The notes under the pieces are model-generated. The model made no database searches and was not told where the DNA came from. It worked only from the letters and a program-made list of their open reading frames with translations. This document shows, piece after piece, positions 1 through 8,054 of a DNA stretch of 45,569 nt. Positions within the stretch are counted from its first letter, which is position 1; every line of letters starts with the position of its first letter. The translations under genes were made by a program, and so were the position numbers. This DNA is from Silicimonas sp. (lineage in GTDB: Bacteria > Pseudomonadota > Alphaproteobacteria > Rhodobacterales > Rhodobacteraceae), in NCBI GenBank assembly GCA_022824525.1, contig JAJDZT010000113.1, positions 1 to 45,569 on the forward strand, in the 5' to 3' direction.

Positions 1-1
1 T

Positions 2-141
2 TGGCGAAGGACGTGGAGCGTACCTTGGCCAGTTCTCTGGCTTGGGTCCAATTGGCCGCGTGCCGGTTCCTGATGCGACGGGTGGCGCGGGCAATAACGT
101 AATTATTACAATATGTTAACTAATTATGATTCAGGCTCTTA
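2..141. repeat. 140-bp perfect inverted repeat, left copy
   Basis: Bases 2-141 are identical to the reverse complement of 45430-45569; the match stops sharply at base 142. Read on the plus strand, 3-119 is an open frame that enters from outside the window and ends at TAA (117-119). It encodes a glycine-rich tail ending in NNVIITIC that I do not recognise. The inner end reads GATTCAGGCTC followed by TTA; the right copy mirrors this as TAA then GAGCCTGAATC. A short terminal sequence beside a TNA trinucleotide resembles insertion of an IS5-type element, but no transposase is visible, so that is inference. It could equally be the shared end of two copies of any dispersed repeat where an assembly stopped. 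Confidence 0.95.
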
Positions 142-950
142 AAGAGGATGAGACTGTGCCACTGGACCAAATCGAGAGTCTGGAGACGCTCGTTATTGGG
201 TCTACGCTGCAAGTCTTTGCGGGGTCGGGTAATGAGGCCGGGCTAACGCGATTTTCCTACGACCTGTCCAATCAAGGGATAGTCGTGCCTGCTGCTTCGG
301 ACGGGAATGGAGCTTTGGGCACGCAGTTGGACGATCAGCTTATTGGTTCAGTCGTCGGTGAAGTTCTAGACGGGCAGTCGGGCGACGACATTCTGCTGGA
401 TGGCGCAGGAAACGATACCTTTATCGGCGGGTCTGGTGCTGATCTGTTCGTGTTCTCTGCGGATGGTGTCTGGGACCAGGTGGCAGACTTCGAGCGCGGT
501 GTGGATCGTCTCGACCTTTCTGCGTTCGACTTTCTTTCAGATGTCTCACAGTTGTCGGTCTCTCCAACTGGGAATGGTGCTATTCTCACCTTTGGTTCAG
601 AGACGATCTATCTTGATACATCGGATGCTTCACCACTCACCGCTGGCGACCTCACCAACGAAGACATTCTCAATCTTGATCGACCGCCCTTTCTGTCTCT
701 CGGGCGAGAGATCGTGGGTACCTCTGCAGACGAGTTTCTAAACGGGGGGGCAGGGAATGATACGATAGCCGGAGCGGGCGGTGACGATAGCCTAACGGGC
801 AGCTTTGGGCTGGACATACTGCTTGGAGGCGCAGGACAGGACACATTAAACGGTGATGCAGACCGTGATACCTTGGTCGGTAGCGTAGGCGACGATTTCT
901 TGATCGGTGGAGACGGTAACGACGTAATCTACGGTGATGACTGGTCCTAA
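126..950 (+). CDS. RTX calcium-binding repeat protein, 5'-truncated remnant
   Basis: This 274-residue protein is the C-terminal part of a secreted RTX protein. Two groups of Gly-Asp-rich nonapeptide repeats are visible: about residues 70-105 (GDDILLDGAGNDTFIGG and following) and about 198-272 (DEFLNGGAGNDTIAGAGGDD and following). Between them lies the ADLFVFSADG...VADFERGVDRLDLS segment typical of serralysin-type C-terminal domains. Such repeats fold into calcium-binding beta-rolls and usually mark export by a type I system, none of which is encoded here. Related roseobacter proteins, as I recall them, carry a long N-terminal beta-propeller; here only a short stub precedes the repeats. The ATG and the first five codons lie inside the terminal repeat (2-141), so the current start is probably not the ancestral one. 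The gene converges on the metalloprotease gene with 3 bp between stop codons. Confidence 0.75.
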   Translation: MIQALKEDETVPLDQIESLETLVIGSTLQVFAGSGNEAGLTRFSYDLSNQGIVVPAASDGNGALGTQLDDQLIGSVVGEVLDGQSGDDILLDGAGNDTFIGGSGADLFVFSADGVWDQVADFERGVDRLDLSAFDFLSDVSQLSVSPTGNGAILTFGSETIYLDTSDASPLTAGDLTNEDILNLDRPPFLSLGREIVGTSADEFLNGGAGNDTIAGAGGDDSLTGSFGLDILLGGAGQDTLNGDADRDTLVGSVGDDFLIGGDGNDVIYGDDWS

Positions 951-953
951 GTT

Positions 954-2657
954 TCAAACGATGCCTTGATCGTCGATTATGTCTGTCCAGAGAGTTAAGT
1001 AGTCGTCATCGTCGATAGTCGCTTGAGCATTCGCAGGTGGCGCCCAAGTAGGGTAAATCATCGTCAGCATGGCAAGCGTTACGTCATCACCGATCAGGAG
1101 ATCACCTCCATCATCGCCGGTGATTTGATTGTCGCCACTGCCGCCTTCGATGAGGTCAGCTCCTGTCCCGCCGAAGAGTTCGTCACTTCCATTTCCGCCT
1201 AGGATTGCGTCGTCTCCCGCTCCTCCGGATACGGTATCTCTCCCAGACCCGGATCGAAGTTCGTTTGCGGCGTCGTTGCCTGTAATCATGTCATTCCCGC
1301 CGCCGGTTCTTCCGTGTTCTATGACCGTGCCACGTGCGATGCCTACATTTCCGTCCCGACCATCCAAATCTGAAAAGGTCTCTTCCCGGAGATCCATGAC
1401 TTGGTGCGCGCCGGTACCTGAAAAATCGAAGACATCCGTCCCGTCAGTATCGAAGACGGTGTATGAAACAGGGTTTGAAAGGTCGTGTGCACCGTCGAGA
1501 TGGGTCCCGGTGTTTCCACCTTCGCCGTAGATTGTATCTCCAGAATTGGCCGTTGTCGGCGTGCCATACAGGGAATGAATGGCAAGGATGTCGGCAATTT
1601 GTGGTCCAATCACATAGCCGAAATCTGCGTCTATGTTCGTATTCTCAGTCTGATGAAAGTACGACATGACAGACGCCTGCCAGCTGTCGTTTTCATACAG
1701 GTTATCGACACCGTAGGTCGCGTTTCCATTGTAATTGCCGGCATGACCAAGACCGAGCGCATGCCCAATCTCATGTATGTAAGTTTGGAAGTAATACCCG
1801 TCGGTACGCGCCGATCCCCCGGCCCAGTTCGGGTCTATGTTTATGTAGGACGACTGGATGGTTCCGTTCCAAACCGAATTCGACGCATAGGCACCTGAGT
1901 TGTTGTCGTCAAAAATGATGTCGGCGACCGACCCGCCCTCTCGCGCTGACAATCTGTAATCGCCTGAATACGCATCGTTGAAAGCTGCGGCTTGCAGATA
2001 GTGATACCCTGTATACGTCGCTTGGTATGTCAGTGCGGAATCGCGACCGACAGCATCATCATTCTGCGCCAAGATTGAACCGGCACCATTCAACAAGAAA
2101 AGGTAAGGGTCTTCTAAGGCAGCACCCCCTTCTCCTGCCAATTGGAAAGTCATGGTCTGTCCGGCGGTCATGAAGATAGCGATCGTGTCGCGGTCTCCCG
2201 CACTTGCGAGCGTTCCGGTGAAGTCTTCGCCCGCCGCAATGATGTGGGTCGTATTCACCGATTGGCTGGCGTCGCCCGACTCCATGATGGTGGCCGTGGG
2301 AGCTGTATTTGCATTCACTTCAACGAAATTCAGGCCAGACACCATTGTCCATGCTTCCAAGGCCCGAAGTGCCATAGTCTGACCATCTACTGTCAATCCG
2401 GTTATGTCGACGAAAAGCGTATCGCCGGCTGAAATATCGAAGGATCGGGCGCTGCCCCAATATCCCTCTGTCAACTGGGTTGCTATTTGGTCGTAGGTGA
2501 ATGCCGACATGGACGAGACCGAACCTCCGTCATCAGTGCCATCGCCCGGCGGGGCAAAGTCATCGTAAATGCAGTCTTCGGTCCATGGTTGCGTCGCCGC
2601 GCAAATCGTACACACCCGTTTCACTCCACCTATTGGGCGAAACACACTCGCTAACAT
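954..2657 (-). CDS. Serralysin-like M10 metalloprotease with nested PPC-like domain and RTX repeats
   Basis: A 567-residue secreted zinc protease. The metzincin motif HEIGHALGLGH gives zinc ligands H295, H299 and H305 with catalytic E296; the Met-turn is SVMSY near M331. The catalytic domain begins around residue 50 and its first half ends near NFVEV (110-114). It resumes with ADIIFDDNNSG near 245. The roughly 120 residues between (GEDFTGTLASAGDRDTIAIF through DAYSGDYRLS) look like a pre-peptidase C-terminal (PPC) beta-sandwich inserted into the protease fold. RTX nonapeptides occupy about 455-525. There is no Sec signal, as expected for a type I secretion substrate. The first 40 residues contain three cysteines and are unusual, so an internal start such as M50 is possible. 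The gene converges with the RTX remnant. Confidence 0.9.
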   Translation of the reverse strand: MLASVFRPIGGVKRVCTICAATQPWTEDCIYDDFAPPGDGTDDGGSVSSMSAFTYDQIATQLTEGYWGSARSFDISAGDTLFVDITGLTVDGQTMALRALEAWTMVSGLNFVEVNANTAPTATIMESGDASQSVNTTHIIAAGEDFTGTLASAGDRDTIAIFMTAGQTMTFQLAGEGGAALEDPYLFLLNGAGSILAQNDDAVGRDSALTYQATYTGYHYLQAAAFNDAYSGDYRLSAREGGSVADIIFDDNNSGAYASNSVWNGTIQSSYINIDPNWAGGSARTDGYYFQTYIHEIGHALGLGHAGNYNGNATYGVDNLYENDSWQASVMSYFHQTENTNIDADFGYVIGPQIADILAIHSLYGTPTTANSGDTIYGEGGNTGTHLDGAHDLSNPVSYTVFDTDGTDVFDFSGTGAHQVMDLREETFSDLDGRDGNVGIARGTVIEHGRTGGGNDMITGNDAANELRSGSGRDTVSGGAGDDAILGGNGSDELFGGTGADLIEGGSGDNQITGDDGGDLLIGDDVTLAMLTMIYPTWAPPANAQATIDDDDYLTLWTDIIDDQGIV

Positions 2658-2794
2658 TGCCGCGAAACACAGGCAGCAAGACCGAAATGTCCACCCGCAC
2701 CCCCGTGCGTGAGAGGACGTTCGTCGATAAGCCTTGCGAATTGATTACCGCATTCCTTGCGGGCCATTGGCGCGGCGGAAAACTGCTTAAGTCT

Positions 2795-3856
2795 TTAACG
2801 ACGCCTTAAAGTGTCGCCAGGCTGAAGCTTGGGTTGCAATTCGACGCGTTGCCCCGTCTCGGTATCGGTTCCGTCAGTGCGGCTTGCAATGATCCTCGCT
2901 GCCTCTCGTCCAATGTCACGGCGGCCCGCGTCCATGGTTGCAAGCCGGACTGAAAAGCCTTCCAAGAGTTCGGCTCCATTGAAGCCAGCAAGTCCAATCT
3001 GTTGCGGTATCTTGATGCCCTGATCCAGGAGATAGAGCATGCCACCAGCGGCAATCATGTCATTGGAGTAATACAGGAAGTCCAGGTCCGGTGACTGTTC
3101 AAGAATGCGCGCCGTCATTTCACGGCCTTTGGCTAGGCCTGAACCTCCTTCGTAAAAGACCTGATCGACGACTTCGATCCCTTCCCGCGCGAGAGCCTCG
3201 GTAAACCCTTCGAACCGTTTTCTCGCACGATGGTCCATAGGCATCTTGGTGCCAAGAAACCCAATCTGCCGGTAACCGTTCTTGACGATGTGCCGAGCCA
3301 TCTCTCGCCCTGCACGTCTGTGCGAAATGCCAACGACTGCGTCGATTGCCTCGCCGTCCGTATCCATGATCTCGACGACCGGGACACCTGCCGCCTTCAG
3401 CATGGCCCTCGATGCATCTGAGTGTTCTAGCCCGGCAAGGATAACCCCGCTCGGTCGCCAGGACAGCATTTCGAACAGCACTTCCTCCTCTTTCTCCGGG
3501 GAGTATTCTGTTACACCGATGACAGGCTGAAGCGGCGTTTCGTCCAAAGTTTCGGAGATGCCAGTCAACACTTCCGGAAAGACCATGTTGGAGAGTGAAG
3601 GGATGATCACGGCAACCAGGTTGACGCGGCTTGAAGCAAGAGCACCGGCAATCTTGTTTGGCACGTAGCCCAGCGATTTGGCGACCTTCAGGACCTTCTT
3701 CCGCGTTGCATCGGAAACGTCACCGCGGTTACGCAAGACGCGACTTACCGTCATCTCGGAAACACCGGAGGCAATGGAGACGTCTTTCAGCGTCAGCGGA
3801 CGCTTTGGAGCTTCTACACTTTTGTTGATGGAAATGACCTTGTCATCATCATCCAT
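2795..3856 (-). CDS. LacI/GalR-family transcriptional repressor
   Basis: A 353-residue DNA-binding regulator. The N-terminal helix-turn-helix is LTLKDVSIASGVSEMTVSRV (about 22-41), followed by the hinge helix region NKIAGALASSR (about 72-82). The rest is a periplasmic-binding-protein-like sensor domain (VNLVAVIIPSLSNMVFPEVL onward). The family binds palindromic operators as dimers and releases on binding a sugar or related effector. The sequence resembles the gluconate repressor (GntR-type) branch of LacI proteins, so a sugar-acid ligand is a reasonable guess, but no sugar operon adjoins it and the target is unknown. The gene is transcribed away from the tRNA and converges on nothing; the protease gene lies downstream on the same strand, 137 bp away. 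Confidence 0.9.
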   Translation of the reverse strand: MDDDDKVISINKSVEAPKRPLTLKDVSIASGVSEMTVSRVLRNRGDVSDATRKKVLKVAKSLGYVPNKIAGALASSRVNLVAVIIPSLSNMVFPEVLTGISETLDETPLQPVIGVTEYSPEKEEEVLFEMLSWRPSGVILAGLEHSDASRAMLKAAGVPVVEIMDTDGEAIDAVVGISHRRAGREMARHIVKNGYRQIGFLGTKMPMDHRARKRFEGFTEALAREGIEVVDQVFYEGGSGLAKGREMTARILEQSPDLDFLYYSNDMIAAGGMLYLLDQGIKIPQQIGLAGFNGAELLEGFSVRLATMDAGRRDIGREAARIIASRTDGTDTETGQRVELQPKLQPGDTLRRR

Positions 3857-3954
3857 GACGACCTCCGAACAGCGCTTTTGGGAAGTTACCGCTAACGATA
3901 TCCAATGCCAAGCCGCTTGATTTGAGGGCGAGAACGCGGGACAAGCACGACAGC

Positions 3955-4030
3955 GGCCTCGTAGCTCAGAGGATAGAGCAACCGCCTCCTAAGCGGTAGG
4001 TCATAGGTTCGACTCCTATCGGGGCCGCCA
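3955..4030 (+). tRNA. tRNA-Arg (anticodon CCU)
   Basis: A complete cloverleaf can be folded. The acceptor stem is GGCCTCG/CGGGGCC with discriminator G and an encoded CCA. The D arm contains GTAGCTCAGAGGATAGAGC. The anticodon arm is ACCGC-CTCCTAA-GCGGT, with CCT at positions 34-36, so it reads AGG arginine codons. The T arm contains GGTTCGACTCC. The 3' end of a tRNA gene is a common integration site, and the next gene resembles a phage regulator, but no integrase or duplicated 3' end was seen. Confidence 0.97.
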
Positions 4031-4240
4031 AAGGATGTCGTCGGGTTTGAGTTTCAGGCTCTGAGGTTGCTTTGGCAAAACTTCGGAGAGACATGCTCAA
4101 TCGAAAGATTTGCGGTCAAAGTTCCTTGTGCGGTGCGGCAATGTTTCCGCTGCGTCAACTTATTGATTATAGGCAAGTCGGCTTGTTTGAGGTATCCACC
4201 GTTTCGGGGGTCGCTCAGGACTACGTTTGGGGGACAAAGA

Positions 4241-4708
4241 ATGAATAAGGATCCGCGCCAGGCGCGTGGTGAGTACCTGAAACGCCATACTGAGGCGTTG
4301 ATAAAGGATATCGGGTACGCGAAGGCTTGCGAAGCTTCCGGGAAATCGAAGGCGACTCTCGGTCGTTATGCTTCGTTGATGGACGAGAATTCAGACCGGT
4401 ACATTCCGGTCAATGTGCTCGTCGAGCTTGAACGAGAAGCAAGCGTCCCTTTCGTCACCAAGGCATTAGCCGAGCTACAGAACCTGAAGCTCGAGTACGA
4501 CACTGAACGCGACGAAAGATCGGGCGGTTTGAATGCGGACGTCATTCTTCTGTCTCAACGGTTTGCAAATCTCATGGCCGAATACAATCACTCCATCTCG
4601 GATGGCGTGATATCTCTCAACGAAGCCCGACGACTTCTTGACGAGACGAACGCGCTCCAACAGGTGCTTATGGACATGAAGCTGCATCTTCAGGAACAGA
4701 AGACCTAA
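4241..4708 (+). CDS. Phage CII-like regulatory protein, small helical
   Basis: A 155-residue, mostly helical protein. The N-terminal segment LIKDIGYAKACEASGKSKAT followed by LGRYASLMDENSDRYIPVNV has the shape of a helix-turn-helix found in phage CII-like regulators: a helix, KSKATLGRY as a possible recognition helix, then a conserved VNVLVELE. The C-terminal half is charged and may form coiled coils. The start at 4241 was chosen because MNKDPRQARGEYL begins the conserved part and GGGGGAC lies just upstream; the frame stays open back to 4067 but that stretch is low quality. It follows tRNA-Arg by 210 bp, suggesting prophage ancestry, and no other phage gene is present. The DNA-binding role is inferred. 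Confidence 0.6.
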   Translation: MNKDPRQARGEYLKRHTEALIKDIGYAKACEASGKSKATLGRYASLMDENSDRYIPVNVLVELEREASVPFVTKALAELQNLKLEYDTERDERSGGLNADVILLSQRFANLMAEYNHSISDGVISLNEARRLLDETNALQQVLMDMKLHLQEQKT

Positions 4709-5021
4709 TTTCTGGTTCCCGTATGCGAGAAAGCCGGCCTAGCCCCCTCGGACAGACCGGCTTCACACGCTGCGCTGTGGAAAGTCCACGGCGCACTACC
4801 AACTACCCTTCACACACACACTACTCATAAAGGCACGCACTCATTAATCCCTCGGCCGGTTGCTGGGGTCGCAATCACCCGACCGAGGGAGCCGACCCGC
4901 ACAGGGATGAGTGAGCGACCCGGCACATTTGAATTTAGGGCTTGGGCTTTGCTTGCACTAATGGGAAAAAAACAGGTGACACGTCATTTTTGCGAACGTC
5001 GTTCAGAATTAAGGAGCCAAC
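4709..5021. other. Hairpin-rich intergenic spacer
   Basis: This 313-bp spacer holds two inverted repeats. The first is AAGCCGG (4731-4737) with CCGGCTT (4757-4763), 22 bp after the CII-like stop; it could end that transcript although no T-run follows. The second is CCCTCGG (4849-4855) with CCGAGGG (4883-4889). Between them is a short CA-rich stretch near 4810-4823. A purine-rich site, AAGGAG (5011-5016), is the ribosome-binding site of the downstream channel gene. No convincing gene or known RNA family was recognised. Confidence 0.6.
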
Positions 5022-6329
5022 GTGGACCAGTTGCTTGAAACGGCTCAAATCTACAGCGAAAACGGCCTCGAAGTTGCGTTGCAGTGGCTGACGTCGCCGG
5101 CAGCCTATGCGCAATTCGCACTTTTGATTGTAGCCTATGTTTTGGCACTGGTTGTGTCAGGTCGCCTGCGCCCGCGACTATCGCAGCTATTAACGCCAAA
5201 TGAAGGAGATCAATCGCCGTTTGCGAAAGGACGGCGGTTTCTGCTGATCTTCATGCCGCTGCTGTTGCCGTTGCTGGCTTATGCGTTCACCGCTGCGGGC
5301 GAACAGGTCACGCGCTCCCTGTTCGGTTCAGGCGCCGTAATCGCTTTTGGCAAACGGGTATTCATTTTTCTCGCTGTGCGTCGCGCGGTTACAGATATCG
5401 TCAGTGACCCTTTCCTCAAGCTGCTGGGCAATTACATCGCGATCCCTCTCGCGGCGCTTTATGCGCTTGGGTTGCTGACACCGATCGGCACGTTCCTGGA
5501 AGAAACACGCGTTTCGTTCGGCAATATCTCCTTCTCGATCCTCGCACTTTTTCGTGCAGCCGTTGCCGGTTCTATTCTGTTCTGGCTCGGCCGTTGGTCG
5601 GCAGACACGGGCACCACCTACATTCGTGCGCAGGAAACGATGCGGCCGCCGACGCGTGAGTTGGCAGCAAAAGCATTCGAACTGGCCGTCTTTGTTACAG
5701 TTGGTCTCATCCTGCTGAACGTGATGGGATTAAACCTGTCGGCGCTGGCTATCTTCGGTGGTGCCGTAGGTGTTGGATTGGGCTTCGGGCTTCAAAAGAT
5801 CGCGTCGAATTTCATCTCGGGCATTATTCTCTTGCTGGAAGGACAGGCCACTGTTGGCGACTTTGTCGAACTCGATGGAGGAGAAAGTGGCACCATTGTC
5901 AGGCTCGGCGCACGTGCCACAATTCTTGAAACGTTCGACGGCAAATGGATCGTTGTTCCGAACGAAGACTTTATTACATCGCGCATCGTCAACTGGTCGG
6001 ATGCCGGGTCAGGCAACCGGTACGCGGTCGACTTCTCGGTTTCCTACGACACCGACATCAACATGGTTCCTGAGATCATTTCAAAAGCGGTTGCCGCACA
6101 CCCGGCCGTCCTCGACGATCCGGAACCGCCCGATTGTGAACTGGCAGGATTTGGCGATAGCGGGGTCGATTTTTCCGTCGAGTTCTGGGTCGAAGGCATC
6201 GATGACGGGAAGAACAAGTATACGTCCGAGGTGCGTTTCCTGATCTGGAACGCGCTCAAGGATGCGGGCATAGAAATACCCTTCCCGCAGCGCGAGATCC
6301 GTTACCGGGACGGCCACCATCCCGGCTAG
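5022..6329 (+). CDS. MscS-family mechanosensitive ion channel
   Basis: A 435-residue inner-membrane protein of the small-conductance mechanosensitive channel family, which opens under membrane tension during hypo-osmotic shock and releases solutes. Several hydrophobic segments fill residues 25-250. The pore-lining and beta-domain signature GGAVGVGLGFGLQKIASNFI, with ISGIILLLEGQATVGDFVEL after it, is clear around 247-286. A soluble alpha/beta C-terminal domain follows (NEDFITSRIVNWSDAGSGNR onward). The N-terminal part is longer than in E. coli MscS (286 aa), with two or more extra membrane helices. The start is GTG at 5022, five bases after AAGGAG. It stands alone, with the convergent dioxygenase gene ending 6 bp beyond its stop. 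Confidence 0.93.
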   Translation: MDQLLETAQIYSENGLEVALQWLTSPAAYAQFALLIVAYVLALVVSGRLRPRLSQLLTPNEGDQSPFAKGRRFLLIFMPLLLPLLAYAFTAAGEQVTRSLFGSGAVIAFGKRVFIFLAVRRAVTDIVSDPFLKLLGNYIAIPLAALYALGLLTPIGTFLEETRVSFGNISFSILALFRAAVAGSILFWLGRWSADTGTTYIRAQETMRPPTRELAAKAFELAVFVTVGLILLNVMGLNLSALAIFGGAVGVGLGFGLQKIASNFISGIILLLEGQATVGDFVELDGGESGTIVRLGARATILETFDGKWIVVPNEDFITSRIVNWSDAGSGNRYAVDFSVSYDTDINMVPEIISKAVAAHPAVLDDPEPPDCELAGFGDSGVDFSVEFWVEGIDDGKNKYTSEVRFLIWNALKDAGIEIPFPQREIRYRDGHHPG

Positions 6330-6335
6330 GCGGGT

Positions 6336-6956
6336 TCAAACCACCACGTCTATCCTGGTTTCGACGCCGTTCGCACCGGTCGTGTAAGACATCGACACGC
6401 TATCAGCCTGTTCCTTGCTCATGCGTGCGTACAGCCCGTCCCGGGAGTTGTCAGGATTTCCAGCCTCATAGAACTGGGTGGTCAGAACCTCATTCCCTGC
6501 GGCATCGAAGACCTTTGCGTGGATATGCGGGGTTCGCCCGGGATACTTTGCAGGTTTGATCGTGCGAAAACTGTACCGACCTTCAGAATCCGTAATATCG
6601 TGACCGAAGCCTTGAAACCCGCTGTCGTGCTGACCGGACTGACGATCGCCTGGATGCATGTACTTCCCGTTGGCGTCACATTGCCAGATTTCAATTCTGT
6701 ACCCGGACAGCGGTTTGCCTTCAGGATCTGTGATCCGGCCCCGAAGCGAGATGATTTCTCCGCCAGCCTCGCGGACAGCACCGGCGATCTTGACGAGGTC
6801 GTTGTCGATATCTGCAGGGCGCATGGACCGTGTCGGATAGAACGGTCCTTCGGCTGCACGCGGAGTTTCTATCGCTGCGATGGCCGGTCGCGTGATCACG
6901 AAGGTGCCGGCGAGGCCGGCCAGTATGCGACGGCGTGACTGATTGGGTTGAGCCAT
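6336..6956 (-). CDS. Intradiol ring-cleavage dioxygenase-like protein with Tat-like signal
   Basis: A 206-residue protein of the intradiol dioxygenase fold (catechol/protocatechuate type), which opens aromatic diols using non-haem Fe(III). The expected iron ligands are present: Y99 (GKYMHP), Y138 (KYPGR), H144 and H146 (TPHIHAKV). The N-terminus MAQPNQSRRRILAGLAG has consecutive arginines and a hydrophobic stretch, so export by the Tat system is likely; exported members of this group are known but poorly characterised. I chose the start at 6956 because AAAGGACC stands just upstream; the frame extends to 6995. No catabolic genes adjoin it, so the substrate is unknown. Confidence 0.88.
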   Translation of the reverse strand: MAQPNQSRRRILAGLAGTFVITRPAIAAIETPRAAEGPFYPTRSMRPADIDNDLVKIAGAVREAGGEIISLRGRITDPEGKPLSGYRIEIWQCDANGKYMHPGDRQSGQHDSGFQGFGHDITDSEGRYSFRTIKPAKYPGRTPHIHAKVFDAAGNEVLTTQFYEAGNPDNSRDGLYARMSKEQADSVSMSYTTGANGVETRIDVVV

Positions 6957-7026
6957 GAAATGGTCCTTTCCAAAAGGGTTTCTTACCAAACGCACGTCGC
7001 GGACTCATCCGTCGAAAAAAGTGACG

Positions 7027-7731
7027 TCAGCGAACTTCGATGGCGTTCTGGTCGATGGCCAGAACATAGCCTTGGCGCGCGACCGTCTTGATGAGAAGCT
7101 CGGCGACCATCTGGTTGCCAAGTGCGTCGCGCAGCCGCTTGATCCTTGTAGCGCCAGAGGCTTCCTCGCATTCGCTCGCATCTTTGCCGGAAATCATTGC
7201 TTCGATCTCGGCGCCGGAGAGCACGTCGCCGTCCATTCTTGCTTCGGCCAAAACGGAAAGCGTCTCAATCGCAGCGCCCGTCAACGAGAATTCCATATCG
7301 TTTAGGGTTACGACCTTCTCTTCGCGATTTATTGCAAGAGACGACACTTGAATACCCTGCCGCTCAATCGCGCCGATCCGACGATTGAGGACAACAATGG
7401 TAACCACGAATACCAGTGATGCAACGAGTAGACCGGTGGCAAAAAGCATCAAAACAAAAATGACCAGGCGATAGCTGGCGAGGACTTCGGAGAAAGCTGT
7501 TCCTGACTGAGCCAGGATTTCGAGCAGTTTGATCTCCGCCTCACTTGTTAAGTCTGCATTCTCGACAAAGATCCGTTCGACCTTCGCATTGAACGCATTG
7601 GCATCGGGTAGGTTGAAAAGAAGAACCGCCCCCGCAAGAGCAAGGATCAGAACGACAGCAGCGATTCCAAATCCGACAATGCGCGTTCCGACGGCTTTTG
7701 CGTCAGAAGCGGAGGAAGAATTGGCCTGCAT
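7027..7731 (-). CDS. Membrane protein with C-terminal winged-helix-like domain
   Basis: A 234-residue protein with two predicted membrane helices (about 17-40 and 89-115) separated by an acidic segment. The C-terminal half (about 140-226) resembles an OmpR-type winged helix: FSLTGAAIETLSVLAEARMD, then LSGAEIEAMI, then TRIKRLRDALGNQ and TVARQGYVLAID, which match the recognition helix and the final beta-hairpin. If both termini are cytoplasmic, this would be a membrane-tethered DNA-binding protein with the reverse order of ToxR. The start at 7731 has GGA eight bases upstream; the frame also extends to 7764. It overlaps the end of the upstream small secreted protein gene by 29 bp, so the two are probably co-transcribed. 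Function unknown. Confidence 0.75.
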   Translation of the reverse strand: MQANSSSASDAKAVGTRIVGFGIAAVVLILALAGAVLLFNLPDANAFNAKVERIFVENADLTSEAEIKLLEILAQSGTAFSEVLASYRLVIFVLMLFATGLLVASLVFVVTIVVLNRRIGAIERQGIQVSSLAINREEKVVTLNDMEFSLTGAAIETLSVLAEARMDGDVLSGAEIEAMISGKDASECEEASGATRIKRLRDALGNQMVAELLIKTVARQGYVLAIDQNAIEVR

Positions 7732-7996
7732 CCTTTTTCCTTTTTTCCAGACCACTTTCATCAAAGACGGACTGAACCTGCAGTAGCTGCCAGCCGGAAG
7801 CTTTGAGCCGTTGCCTGACTTGTCGTTTTACCTTGTCTGACATGGCGCAGGGGGAAATGTCGACCTGAACGACGCCGTAATGCAGTTTGAGCGGGTTTTC
7901 ACGCTTCGCTTTGTAGTCAGCGTAGCACGCGGCCTGAGCCGGTGCGGCCAGTGTTATGGCGAGGGCCAGGGCGGCAAGGAAAGTAGACTTCTTCAT
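7703..7996 (-). CDS. Small secreted protein of unknown function
   Basis: A 97-residue protein beginning with a clear Sec signal, MKKSTFLAALALAITLAAPA, with cleavage after AQA. The mature part has two cysteines (AACYADYKAK and ISPCAMSD) that could form a disulfide, and ends in KDAGQFFLRF. I recall similar small periplasmic proteins with a CYADYKAK start in Rhodobacteraceae, none with a known role. I chose ATG at 7996 over GTG at 8005 because the signal peptide starts there and AGGG lies about nine bases upstream. It shares a 15-bp palindrome in its upstream region with the divergent gene at 8179. Confidence 0.75.
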   Translation of the reverse strand: MKKSTFLAALALAITLAAPAQAACYADYKAKRENPLKLHYGVVQVDISPCAMSDKVKRQVRQRLKASGWQLLQVQSVFDESGLEKRKKDAGQFFLRF

Positions 7997-8054
7997 AAAC
8001 GGCACCCTGCGCGCGAGCTATTCGAAAATCAATAACATCGGGGCGTTGGAGCAC

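Noticed and set aside
1..141. Calling the terminal repeat a named IS element
   Set aside because: The GAGCCTGAATC end and TNA flank are suggestive of an IS5-type element, but no transposase is visible and the frame inside is unrecognised.
4907..5038. 43-codon frame before the MscS gene
   Set aside because: It overlaps the well-supported GTG start and ribosome-binding site of the channel gene and has no coding character.
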